A stretch of DNA of 16,684 nt from Ardenticatenia bacterium (GTDB lineage: Bacteria > Chloroflexota > Anaerolineae > Aggregatilineales > Aggregatilineaceae). The stretch spans positions 1-16,684 of the forward strand of contig JALSSH010000152.1 of assembly GCA_026984385.1 (NCBI GenBank), in the 5' to 3' direction. Shown piece by piece: positions 1 to 6,874 of the stretch. Numbering within the stretch: the first letter of the stretch is position 1; the number at the start of each line of letters is the position of its first letter. The position numbers and the translations under genes are program-made. The notes beneath the pieces are model-generated. The model saw only the letters and a list, made by a program, of their open reading frames with translations, did no database searches and was not told the origin of the DNA.

Positions 1-468
1 GGTCTCTTCGCTGACGTCGGTTTCTCCTTCGGCGGAAGTTGTCGCCAGCTTAAAGGGCATCTTTTGGCCGGTAGCGGAAACCAACTGAATACGCGCGATG
101 GCGTCCGCTGGAAAGTCAAAGCCTTCTGCCGTGATTATCTCATCGACATCGGCGCAAGGCGGCGTAAAGATAATATACGGCCCTTCGCCGGTTTCGGCGC
201 GCCCTTCCGACAGCCCCTCGGACGGGCAGCCGATTTGAAAGGTGACGGCGTAGTCGCGGGTTTCACGGTCTCGGGTGAAGATGTTGGGCGAAAGCAATTC
301 GCGCATGGCGCGCTGCACCGAGGCTTGGCGCACCTCGTCTTTGACTTCGTCCAAGCTGATCTCGGTGGTGTTCCAGCCGTAAGCGTAAATGACGATGCCG
401 ACGGCCAACGCCAGCACCGTGAGCACCGTGCGCAATGCGCGGCGTGAGGATGGCGTGCGAGTGTTCAT
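1..468 (-). CDS. phnE: Phosphonate-type ABC transporter permease PhnE, N-terminal part (cut by left edge)
   Basis: The reading frame is open from ATG at 468 to the window edge, giving 156 residues. It begins with a basic N-terminus (MNTRTPSSRR) and one hydrophobic segment at about residues 11-31. An extracytoplasmic stretch of roughly 120 residues follows, containing a C-P-type segment and a GF-x-P motif followed by a T-D end, which looks like a beta-sandwich. The permease membrane domain itself lies outside the window. A strong ribosome site (GGGGGAG, 5 bases before ATG) and a 9-base gap after phnC make it the third gene of phnD-phnC-phnE. The call as permease rests on gene order and on the known N-terminal extension of such permeases in this kind of bacterium; the diagnostic permease signature is not visible. 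It could in principle be another membrane protein of the operon. Confidence 0.72.
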   Translation of the reverse strand, partial: MNTRTPSSRRALRTVLTVLALAVGIVIYAYGWNTTEISLDEVKDEVRQASVQRAMRELLSPNIFTRDRETRDYAVTFQIGCPSEGLSEGRAETGEGPYIIFTPPCADVDEIITAEGFDFPADAIARIQLVSATGQKMPFKLATTSAEGETDVSEET

Positions 469-477
469 TATCTCCCC

Positions 478-1236
478 CTACGAAATCTCAACGCGCACGG
501 CATCTTCGCCGTAAATGTCTTTGAAACGGCGGTCGTCTATTTCGTCCGGCAATCCGTCGAACTCAATCCGCCCGTCTTTTAGCGCGATGATGCGGTCGGC
601 ATAGGCGCGCGCCAGGCTCAAAAAATGTAGGCTGCACAAAATGGTGATGCCGTCTTCTTGGTTGAGCTGCTCTAAATATTTCATCACCGAGTGTGAGGTC
701 GCCGGATCGAGGCTGGCGACCGGCTCGTCGGCCAACATCAGCTCCGGCTCTTGCATCAGGGCGCGCGCAATGCCGACACGCTGCTGTTGCCCACCGCTGA
801 GCTGGTCGGCGCGCACATAGGCCTTGTCTTGGATGCCGACTCGCTCTAGTTTTTCTAACGCTTTGCGCTTGTCTGAAGGCGGAAAATAGTTGACCAAACT
901 CCACAGCGGGTTAACGTAGCCCAACCGCCCCGCCAGCACATTGGTGAGCACCGGGGCGCGGTTTACCAAGTTGAAGTGTTGGAAGATCATCCCGATCCGA
1001 CGGCGAATCAAGCGCAGCTCTTCGTCGGTGGCGTCGGTGATGTCTTTGCCGTCCCAGACGATACGCCCCTCGGTCGGCTCGACCAGGCGATTGATGCAAC
1101 GCAGCAAGGTAGATTTGCCCGAGCCGCTTAGCCCGATAATGACCAAAAATTGGCCGTCGGGCACTTCAAAGGAGACATCTTGTAAGGCGCGCACGCCGTT
1201 GTCGTAAATTTTTGTTAGGTGTTCAACTGTAAGCAT
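478..1236 (-). CDS. phnC: Phosphonate/phosphite ABC transporter ATP-binding protein PhnC
   Basis: This 252-residue ABC ATPase powers uptake of phosphonate, phosphite or a similar oxyanion at the inner face of the membrane. Walker A (GLSGSGKST, Lys about 41), the Q-loop (MIFQHFN), the signature LSGGQQQR from about 146, Walker B ending in Asp170-Glu171 (LADEP) and the H-loop histidine at about 204 (SLHFL) are all present, so it should be active. The LSGGQQQR signature and the SLH switch region fit the PhnC branch. The frame extends upstream to 1299, but that longer start would put the N-terminus inside the intercistronic hairpin. ATG 1236 gives the normal PhnC start (MLTVEHLTKIY), although its ribosome site (GGATA) is weak. 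Flanked by phnD upstream and phnE downstream. Confidence 0.93.
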   Translation of the reverse strand: MLTVEHLTKIYDNGVRALQDVSFEVPDGQFLVIIGLSGSGKSTLLRCINRLVEPTEGRIVWDGKDITDATDEELRLIRRRIGMIFQHFNLVNRAPVLTNVLAGRLGYVNPLWSLVNYFPPSDKRKALEKLERVGIQDKAYVRADQLSGGQQQRVGIARALMQEPELMLADEPVASLDPATSHSVMKYLEQLNQEDGITILCSLHFLSLARAYADRIIALKDGRIEFDGLPDEIDDRRFKDIYGEDAVRVEIS

Positions 1237-1278
1237 CGGCTCATGTATCCTGTCCGCGCTATTCGGCAGGTGCAAAAG

Positions 1279-1307
1279 CGGGCAGAGGAGCGCGCTCACT
1301 CTGCCCG
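1279..1307 (-). terminator. Intercistronic hairpin between phnD and phnC
   Basis: CGGGCAGAG (1279-1287) and CTCTGCCCG (1299-1307) pair perfectly over 9 bp around an 11-base loop. Most of the loop (GAGCGCGCTC) is itself self-complementary. On the transcribed minus strand the stem is followed by CTTTTGC, a short U-run. It lies after the phnD stop and before the phnC start. It could act as a leaky terminator or as a 3' stabiliser of the phnD message, so that binding protein is made in excess over ATPase and permease, as is common in ABC operons. The weak U-tract makes full termination unlikely. Confidence 0.55.
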
Positions 1308-1337
1308 TATCCAGTGAAAAAAGTCACCGTTGCGTTT

Positions 1338-2372
1338 CTAGCCGCCGAAAATATCCTCTTCGGTCAGCCCCAGGACCTCAAATTGCAAGCGTACCGAGTC
1401 AAAGACTGCGTCTTCGATCGGGGCAATACCCGTCCAGTTATAAGCGGTCGCCAGCGCGGTCGCGTTCCAAGCCTCTTCGTCTTCGGCCAGCGCAAAGAGC
1501 GCGTCCAAAATCTTCTGGCGCACGTCTGCGGGGAAGTCCGGCCCAAAGCTGAGCGTGTCGTTGGGAATGGGGGCGCTGATCGCCAAGATACGTACCTTGT
1601 CCACCACGTCCGGCGCGGTTTCGCGCACAGAACGACGCGCGTCCATGATGCGCACAGAGCCGACATACAGCTCACCGTCATCGCCGATGTAGGACTCGTC
1701 TACGGAGAGATCGAACGGCTCGGGCAAGTCACCGAAGCCCCAACGCGCGCCCGGAGTCAACGGCGGGCTGAAGTAGGTCGTGCCGAAGTCCACTTCGCCG
1801 TTATAAACGGCCAGCACCGTTTGGTTGTGTCCGCCGGTTTGCACTTCCTTGGAGGGGGTGATGCCGCGCGATTGCATTTCCACCGAGGGGACGATGTAGC
1901 CGGAGGTCGAACCCGGGTCGCCGTAGCCCCAAACCTTGCCGTCCAGGTCGCCCAAGACGTAAATATCGCTATCGCGCCGCACGATGTACTGCGCCCAATA
2001 AACGGGCCAGCCGTAGCGTACCGCAGAGGCGGCCACTTGCACACCGCAGCGGTTGTTGGCGATCACATACCCCGCTGCCGGAATGAAGCCCATTGTGCTA
2101 TCCGGCGACGCACACATGGCCTCAATGGTGGCCGCGTAGGATGTGGGGACGTAGACCTCAAATTCATAGCCGGTGGCGTCTTTGAGTGCCTGAGCCAACA
2201 CCTCGCCGCCTTCAACAATAGTCTGTGCTTCGCCGGACGGGACGAAATACACCTGGATCGGGTTATCGGGTGTACCCAGTTCGCCCTGCGCAGAAGCACC
2301 GCCGGGGATCATCAGCGCCACAGAAAGCGCCATAACCACCGCTAGAAAAATGCCAAATGTCTTTTTCATCAT
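1338..2372 (-). CDS. phnD: Phosphonate/phosphite/phosphate ABC transporter substrate-binding protein PhnD
   Basis: This 344-residue secreted binding protein of the PhnD family captures the ligand outside the membrane and hands it to PhnC/PhnE. The N-terminus MMKKTFGIFLAVVMALSVAL followed by a GGASA cleavage site near residue 28 is a classical signal peptide. There is no lipobox cysteine. Family features are the early YFVPSGEA strand, GFIPAAGYVIANN, the ligand loop DPGSTSGY (Ser155, Thr156, Ser157) and a QTVLAVYNGEVDFG segment. The ribosome site (AGGA, 4 bases before the first ATG) also fits the second ATG three bases on. It is the first gene of the operon. The exact ligand (phosphonate, phosphite, methylphosphonate or phosphate) cannot be read from the sequence, and no C-P lyase or phosphonatase gene is present here. 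Confidence 0.92.
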   Translation of the reverse strand: MMKKTFGIFLAVVMALSVALMIPGGASAQGELGTPDNPIQVYFVPSGEAQTIVEGGEVLAQALKDATGYEFEVYVPTSYAATIEAMCASPDSTMGFIPAAGYVIANNRCGVQVAASAVRYGWPVYWAQYIVRRDSDIYVLGDLDGKVWGYGDPGSTSGYIVPSVEMQSRGITPSKEVQTGGHNQTVLAVYNGEVDFGTTYFSPPLTPGARWGFGDLPEPFDLSVDESYIGDDGELYVGSVRIMDARRSVRETAPDVVDKVRILAISAPIPNDTLSFGPDFPADVRQKILDALFALAEDEEAWNATALATAYNWTGIAPIEDAVFDSVRLQFEVLGLTEEDIFGG

Positions 2373-2427
2373 TGCGTCCTAAACTCCTTTTAGCCCTAAC
2401 ACTGAATGAGCAGCTAAGCTCGCTTAT

Positions 2428-2456
2428 AGTGTAGCTGATTTGCCGCTTTAGGAAAA
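2428..2456 (-). promoter_or_regulatory. Candidate phnD promoter
   Basis: On the minus strand TTTTCC (2456-2451) lies 17 bases before TACACT (2433-2428), which resembles the TATACT boxes used elsewhere in the window. An overlapping TATAAG (2428-2423) is an alternative -10. An inverted repeat CAGCTA/TAGCTG (2432-2437 and 2411-2416) flanks the -10 and could be an operator. The -35 is poor, so the call is tentative. Confidence 0.3.
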
Positions 2457-2485
2457 GTTTTACACGGCATTCGCAGCGGTGTAAA
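2451..2485 (-). terminator. Candidate terminator of the rsmE operon
   Basis: Downstream of the rsmE stop, the minus strand has TTTACAC (2485-2479) pairing with GTGTAAA (2465-2459) across a 13-base loop, followed by AACTTTTCC. The 7-bp stem is AT-rich and the T-run is short, so termination may be partial. It sits directly upstream of, and overlaps, the proposed phnD promoter. Confidence 0.4.
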
Positions 2486-2498
2486 CGGGGTGCGTATT

Positions 2499-3254
2499 CT
2501 ATCGCGGGAAGTGTTCCTCAAACGCCCCCAACTCTCCCAGCGCGGCCAGCGTCAGCGTCACGGCGACTACCGCCGCCGTTTCTGCACGCAACACGCGCGG
2601 CCCCAACGTCACGCCGAGCGCGCCTGCCTCATTTGCGGCGCTCACTTCCTGCGGCGTAAAGCCCCCCTCTGGCCCCACAAAGAGCGCCACCGAGCGCGCG
2701 CCGTCGGCCAACGCCGCGCTGAGCGCTTCCGTTCGCTCGCCCACCCAGGGGATCAACGCACGGTCATAGCGTGGAAGCTCGGCCAGCGCTTCCGCAAAAG
2801 GACGCGGCGCTTCCAACGACGGCACACGCCCTCGCCCGCATTGTTCCGCCGCCTCGGTGATAATGCGCTGCCAGCGGGCGCGCTTTTTTTCGCTCACGTT
2901 TTGGAGCGGGATCACGGTGCGCGTGCAATGGATGGGCACAAACTGTGCCGCTCCGATCTCGGTGCACTTTTGCAACGCCCACTCGAAGCGGTCTTTTTTC
3001 AGCAGGCTGAGGTAAACGGTCACCTGGGCGCGCGGTTCAGCGGTTGCAGAGCGTTTTTCCACCACCACGCCGCGCACTTCCCGCGCGCCGACTTCGTTCA
3101 GCTCGATCTCGTATTCCCACCCCGAACCGTCCAACACGATCACCCGAGCGCCTGCGTGCATCCGCAGCACCACGCGGATTTGGTGGGCAGGCACGCCGCT
3201 GAGCCTCACCGTGTCGCCCGCGATCCAGTCCGACGGAATAAAAAAACGCTGCAT
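2499..3254 (-). CDS. rsmE: 16S rRNA (uracil(1498)-N3)-methyltransferase RsmE
   Basis: This 251-residue SPOUT-class enzyme uses S-adenosylmethionine to methylate N3 of U1498 in 16S rRNA of the small subunit. The N-terminus (MQRFFIPSDWIAGDTVRLSG) is the PUA-like RNA-binding part. The C-terminal knot carries the two family signatures, LFVGPEGGFTPQEV and LGPRVLRAETA, which form the cofactor pocket. The length is normal (usual range about 240-250). ATG 3254 lies 3 bases after the stop of the RsmF-like gene, so the two are almost certainly co-transcribed and translationally coupled. No key residue appears to be missing. Confidence 0.95.
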   Translation of the reverse strand: MQRFFIPSDWIAGDTVRLSGVPAHQIRVVLRMHAGARVIVLDGSGWEYEIELNEVGAREVRGVVVEKRSATAEPRAQVTVYLSLLKKDRFEWALQKCTEIGAAQFVPIHCTRTVIPLQNVSEKKRARWQRIITEAAEQCGRGRVPSLEAPRPFAEALAELPRYDRALIPWVGERTEALSAALADGARSVALFVGPEGGFTPQEVSAANEAGALGVTLGPRVLRAETAAVVAVTLTLAALGELGAFEEHFPR

Positions 3255-3257
3255 CGC

Positions 3258-4739
3258 TCACTCGTCTCGTTCCAACGCGGTCGGGTAAAGGGTGCGCCCC
3301 ACCATGTGGCGGGGTAGCAAATTGCGCAAGCGGTTGTGCAACACCTTGGCGCGCCCTACGAAGCTGCCGTATTGGTCCATGCACAAGACCACCGGGCCCG
3401 CGCCGTTGGGAAGCGTTACGCCACGTAGATCGCTCCCTTTCAGCCAGCGTCGCACCTGCTGTTCGTCCAACGTCAAGCGCGGCGCTTGGAACTGCTCCAA
3501 ATAGCGCGTGATCAACGCGCGCGAAGGCAGGAACACGTCCCCTTGCCAGCGCCCCAACATCAGCCCCGCGCTGCGATGCGGCAGCTCGCCGAAAAGCTCG
3601 ACGGCGCGCTGTGGAACGGCGTAGACGGTGCGCTCCTGCGCCCAAAGCGTCAGCTCGCGCGCTTCCAAGATCGGCGCCAGGGCAAAGCCGAACACGTCTT
3701 GCAAATTGGCGAGCAAGCGCACCTCTTCCTCGCGTTTCAGCGGCGCGATCTTCCAAGGGCGGCTGGGCGGCGCTTCCGGCTCGGTGGGCACGGGCGCGGT
3801 TTTGCGAATGCGCGCGGCAAACAAGCCGGAGGTTTCGTACAGATACGGCCACAAACGCACCGCGCGGCGCACTTGGCGGCTGAAGCGACGCCCCTGTGCT
3901 CGGGGCAACGCAGGCGCTTTGACCTTGACGCGCTTGGGCGGCGAGACGATCTCCACCGCCTTAGGGTAGCGTTCCAAAAGCTCCTCAAGCACGGCTTCGT
4001 TTTCTTCCGGCGCCATTGTGCAGGTGACGTAAACGACCTCGCCGCCTACCTTCAGCGCCTCTATTGCCGCGCTCAGCAGCGTGATCTGGCGCGTGCACAG
4101 CCGCGCGCGCTCCCGTTCGGAAACCGAGCGCCCGCGTCCGCCGGTTTCCGGCCACAGCGTTTCGCCGCTGCAAGGCGCGTCCAGCAGCACACGGTCGAAG
4201 GTCTCCGGATACCAGCGCCCGAAGCGCTCGCCCGGAAAGTTGGTCACCAGCGTGCCGAAACCGCTCCAGCGCTGCAAATTGGCTTGTAGCGCGCCCAAAC
4301 GTCGCGCGCTGCTGTCGTTGGCGAGCACCAGGCCGCGATCTTCGTAGCGGGTGATAAGGTGCGTGGTTTTGCCGCCCGGCGCGGCGGCCATATCCAGCAC
4401 AAGCGGGGAGGGGTGATCGTCAAAAAGCTCAACGGGCAAAGTGGAGGCGGCGTCTTGCACAAAATAGTAGCCGTCGGCGTGCTCCAAGGTGCGCCCGGGC
4501 GAGGTGTAGAAGGCGATTACCTCCGCCGCCGTTGGACAAAACGGCACAGGCCTTGAAAGTTCCCACCCATACCATTCCGCCCACTTAAACCAGTCCCTCT
4601 TAAAACTGGCCTTCAAAGTGTTGACGCGGATCGCAGAGGTGATAAGCGACAAAACGAAGAACTCTTCGATCTCGGCAAAGCGTTCGTGTCCCAGCAACTC
4701 ACGGTAGAAATCTGCACGAGGAAGGGGAGAAATTGGCAT
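3258..4739 (-). CDS. NOL1/NOP2/Sun-family RNA m5C methyltransferase, RsmF-like with C-terminal PUA-like domain
   Basis: This 493-residue SAM-dependent RNA cytosine-5 methyltransferase has the cofactor loop LDMAAAPGGKT (about residue 119 onward), motif IV DAPCSGE with Cys190, and motif VI VTCTMAPEEN with Cys240; these are the releasing and catalytic cysteines of the family. The long part after about residue 330, ending RNLLPRHMVGRTLYPTALERDE, resembles the extra C-terminal and PUA domains of RsmF (YebU), which methylates C1407 of 16S rRNA, rather than the shorter RsmB. The frame reaches 4811, which would overlap the upstream gene by 59 bases. ATG 4739 (MPISPLPRADFYREL) is preferred because it lies 13 bases after that gene's stop. 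A GAGG element is 11 bases upstream. The target could be another rRNA or tRNA position. Confidence 0.88.
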   Translation of the reverse strand: MPISPLPRADFYRELLGHERFAEIEEFFVLSLITSAIRVNTLKASFKRDWFKWAEWYGWELSRPVPFCPTAAEVIAFYTSPGRTLEHADGYYFVQDAASTLPVELFDDHPSPLVLDMAAAPGGKTTHLITRYEDRGLVLANDSSARRLGALQANLQRWSGFGTLVTNFPGERFGRWYPETFDRVLLDAPCSGETLWPETGGRGRSVSERERARLCTRQITLLSAAIEALKVGGEVVYVTCTMAPEENEAVLEELLERYPKAVEIVSPPKRVKVKAPALPRAQGRRFSRQVRRAVRLWPYLYETSGLFAARIRKTAPVPTEPEAPPSRPWKIAPLKREEEVRLLANLQDVFGFALAPILEARELTLWAQERTVYAVPQRAVELFGELPHRSAGLMLGRWQGDVFLPSRALITRYLEQFQAPRLTLDEQQVRRWLKGSDLRGVTLPNGAGPVVLCMDQYGSFVGRAKVLHNRLRNLLPRHMVGRTLYPTALERDE

Positions 4740-4752
4740 GGCGAGTTTTTCC

Positions 4753-6711
4753 TCAGGGTAAAGTAGCTCGGCAGCTCGCAATGGGCAACGTGGTTTCCCC
4801 GTAGTTGACAAATTGCCCGTCGGCGTTTTGCTCGTAGAGACCGAAGCGGACTTGGGTCATTCCTTCCAGGCGCGGCAACGTGAAATCGTCGCGCACCAGC
4901 TCGCCCGCTTGCCACCGCGTGAAGGGGTACAACCCGTAAACCGGATGGCGACGGTCGGCGGCAGGCGGATTGGGGATCGGGTCATCCGGCGTGAGGTGCA
5001 CAAACACGCTGGGATCGTGGGTGGGCACGTCGAGCGCTTGCCAGCGTAGATGCAAATAGACGTGCGCCTTATCGCACGTCAGCCAGGCATCGCGCAGCGC
5101 GATCCCGTCGAGAACTGGCGCGGCCCCCTCTGTGGCGGCGATTTGCGGCGCGGGGAGCAACTCCACGATCTGCGGGGCGGCGGAACGAAGATACAGCTCG
5201 CCGAAGCGTTCCGTCCACCAACCCGAAGGCGCGCCATAGTCGGTAGGCCAGGGCGGGGGATAGGTGTAGAAAGTTTCCGGCTCGGTGTAAAGGCGATAGC
5301 CTGCCGCCAGCAATTGGCGGTAGTCCGCTTTATGATCCACAACGCGCACGTCGGCTTGTTCGCCGGTCACCAGGCTGGCGTAGGCCGCCGCTGCATAACG
5401 CGGACCCCAGGGCAGCATGAACGCGGGCTTGCCCTGGCGGGGGATACGCGCCATGCGCGCGATGGTTTCCAACCCGCTCGGTTCGCGCACCAGCTCGCGG
5501 ATGTAGGGCGCGTTCCACACGCCTAACGCGCCTGCCCAGGCAAGCAGCAACGCTCCGCTCAGCATGTAAACACGCCGTCCGTCCGCGCGCAACAGGCCGT
5601 CCAGCGCCAGGGCAACGCTCATCACCAGGGCCGCCACCACCGGCATCAGAATCGCTTGGGGCAACACGGCAGTGTGGTAAAAGACGGCGAAAAGCAGCGG
5701 CCCCAAGGCGGAGATTGCCAGCGCGCACGTTTCCTGACGACGCGGGGATCGCCTCAGCGTCAGCGCCAACGCCGCCAGCGCAATCAGCAGCCCGGGTAAC
5801 GTGAGTTCGCGCGCCAAAATGTTCCACGTGTCGGCGGCATTTGCCCACAGCGCGGCTAAGTCTGCGGGCAACTTGACCAAGCGGTCGGCCTCCTGGCCGC
5901 TGAACTCGATCCACAGCCCGCGCAACGTGCCCGGCTCGCCGTAAACCCAGGGCGCGCCTTGACGCGCGCGTAGCGGCAGATACACATAAGGCACAAAGCC
6001 CAGCAGCGCCAATCCCGTTGCCTGTGCCCCCAACCGTAGCCAACGGACGTTGCGCTCGGCGCGCAAATGCGGCCAAATGGCCCACAACAGCCCGGGGGCG
6101 ATAAAAGCGACGGCGCGGTGATGTGCCACGCCGATCCCGCCCAACAGCGCCAGCCACAACACGCGCCGCGAGGCGCGCCACGCGCCCTCCCAGCGCGCGG
6201 GCCACAGCGCCACCGCCCACAACAGCGCCGTGATCGCGAGGCTCATACTATACACTTCCGCAACCACGCTGTGTACCCATACCGAGCGTGTTAGCCCCAG
6301 CACCAACACGCTCAAGGCGGCCAACCACGCGCGCCCCGTCAGTCGCCAGAGAAGCGCGCCGAGCGTTCCCAGCGCCAGCACACTCCACCCCAGCGCGTAC
6401 AAGCTGGCGGCAGCGGCAGGCTCAACGCCCAGGGCGCGCAGCGGCGCGGTAAAGAGATTACCCAGGATGGCAAAAAGGGGATAGCCGGTGTGGTGGATCG
6501 TGCCCCATACGTTCAACGCAACCTGGATTTCGGCCACGTCTTTGATGTACTCGTTTTTGAGCACGAGCGCGGGCGATTTTTCTGCAAAGCTGCCGCTGAT
6601 GTGCGTTTGCAACGTGAGCGCATAGCTCAACGCCAGCGCCAAGACCGTGCCGCCGACGCCGATCACACGCAAGTTGTGTGGAAAAAGCCTACGCGGTTGT
6701 CCCGAGGCCAT
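4753..6711 (-). CDS. Polytopic membrane glycosyltransferase-like protein, DUF2723 type
   Basis: This 652-residue integral membrane protein has about ten or more hydrophobic segments through residue 420. The early region HHTGYPLFAILGNL and the later SVWVHSVVAEVYSMS match the pattern of DUF2723 proteins, relatives of the GT-C/protein O-mannosyltransferase fold that use lipid-linked sugars outside the membrane. An acidic-aromatic loop follows the first helix, as expected for GT-C catalytic loops. The last 150 or so residues (VFVHLTPDD, HPVYGLYPFTRWQAGE, RFGLYEQNADG) form a soluble beta domain often appended to Chloroflexota membrane glycosyltransferases. ATG 6711 has GGAG 5 bases upstream and a TATAAT promoter behind it. 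It heads an operon with two rRNA methyltransferases, a functionally unrelated pairing. Donor and acceptor are unknown. Confidence 0.82.
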   Translation of the reverse strand: MASGQPRRLFPHNLRVIGVGGTVLALALSYALTLQTHISGSFAEKSPALVLKNEYIKDVAEIQVALNVWGTIHHTGYPLFAILGNLFTAPLRALGVEPAAAASLYALGWSVLALGTLGALLWRLTGRAWLAALSVLVLGLTRSVWVHSVVAEVYSMSLAITALLWAVALWPARWEGAWRASRRVLWLALLGGIGVAHHRAVAFIAPGLLWAIWPHLRAERNVRWLRLGAQATGLALLGFVPYVYLPLRARQGAPWVYGEPGTLRGLWIEFSGQEADRLVKLPADLAALWANAADTWNILARELTLPGLLIALAALALTLRRSPRRQETCALAISALGPLLFAVFYHTAVLPQAILMPVVAALVMSVALALDGLLRADGRRVYMLSGALLLAWAGALGVWNAPYIRELVREPSGLETIARMARIPRQGKPAFMLPWGPRYAAAAYASLVTGEQADVRVVDHKADYRQLLAAGYRLYTEPETFYTYPPPWPTDYGAPSGWWTERFGELYLRSAAPQIVELLPAPQIAATEGAAPVLDGIALRDAWLTCDKAHVYLHLRWQALDVPTHDPSVFVHLTPDDPIPNPPAADRRHPVYGLYPFTRWQAGELVRDDFTLPRLEGMTQVRFGLYEQNADGQFVNYGETTLPIASCRATLP

Positions 6712-6746
6712 AGATGCTCCGTATGTTGTTGTGTGCTTGCGAGCGC

Positions 6747-6776
6747 ATTATACCGCAGCGCTTCGTGCTGTGTTCA
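6747..6776 (-). promoter_or_regulatory. Promoter of the glycosyltransferase-rsmF-rsmE operon
   Basis: On the minus strand TGAACA (6776-6771) and a perfect TATAAT (6752-6747) are separated by 18 bases. The predicted transcript starts near 6740, about 30 bases before ATG 6711. Confidence 0.55.
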
Positions 6777-6804
6777 GCGTTTTGGCCTTTTGATGGTGTA
6801 GCCC

Positions 6805-6832
6805 TTAGCACCGCCGGATATATGGATATACT
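6805..6832 (+). promoter_or_regulatory. Promoter of the corA-rnd operon
   Basis: TTAGCA (6805-6810), 16 bases, then TATACT (6827-6832). Transcription would start near 6839, leaving a leader of about 30-35 bases. The promoter is divergent from the glycosyltransferase promoter. Confidence 0.5.
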
Positions 6833-6844
6833 ACCGTTTGCCCC

Positions 6845-6871
6845 TGACCAGTGAACGGGTCATAATTGACC
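6845..6871 (+). promoter_or_regulatory. TGACC / GGTCA / TGACC inverted repeat in the corA leader
   Basis: TGACC (6845-6849), GGTCA (6858-6862) and TGACC (6867-6871) alternate. GGTCA can pair with either neighbour (loops of 8 and 4 bases). The second pairing covers the possible TTG start at 6866 and ends 3 bases before ATG 6875. It could be a DNA operator or a small RNA switch; nothing in the sequence decides which. Confidence 0.3.
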
Positions 6872-6874
6872 ACT

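Noticed and set aside
1237..1299. Longer phnC start at 1299
   Set aside because: The added 21 residues do not resemble PhnC and would begin inside the phnD-phnC hairpin.
1314..2345. 343-codon open frame on the plus strand, opposite phnD
   Set aside because: It mirrors phnD almost exactly, has no family likeness and lacks a ribosome site; phnD has signal peptide and family motifs.
2490..3317. 275-codon plus-strand frame opposite rsmE
   Set aside because: Antisense shadow rich in R, H and A, without motif or ribosome site.
3037..3852. 271-codon minus-strand frame overlapping the RsmF-like and rsmE genes
   Set aside because: Arg/Ala-rich shadow reading in another frame of two genes with full catalytic motifs.
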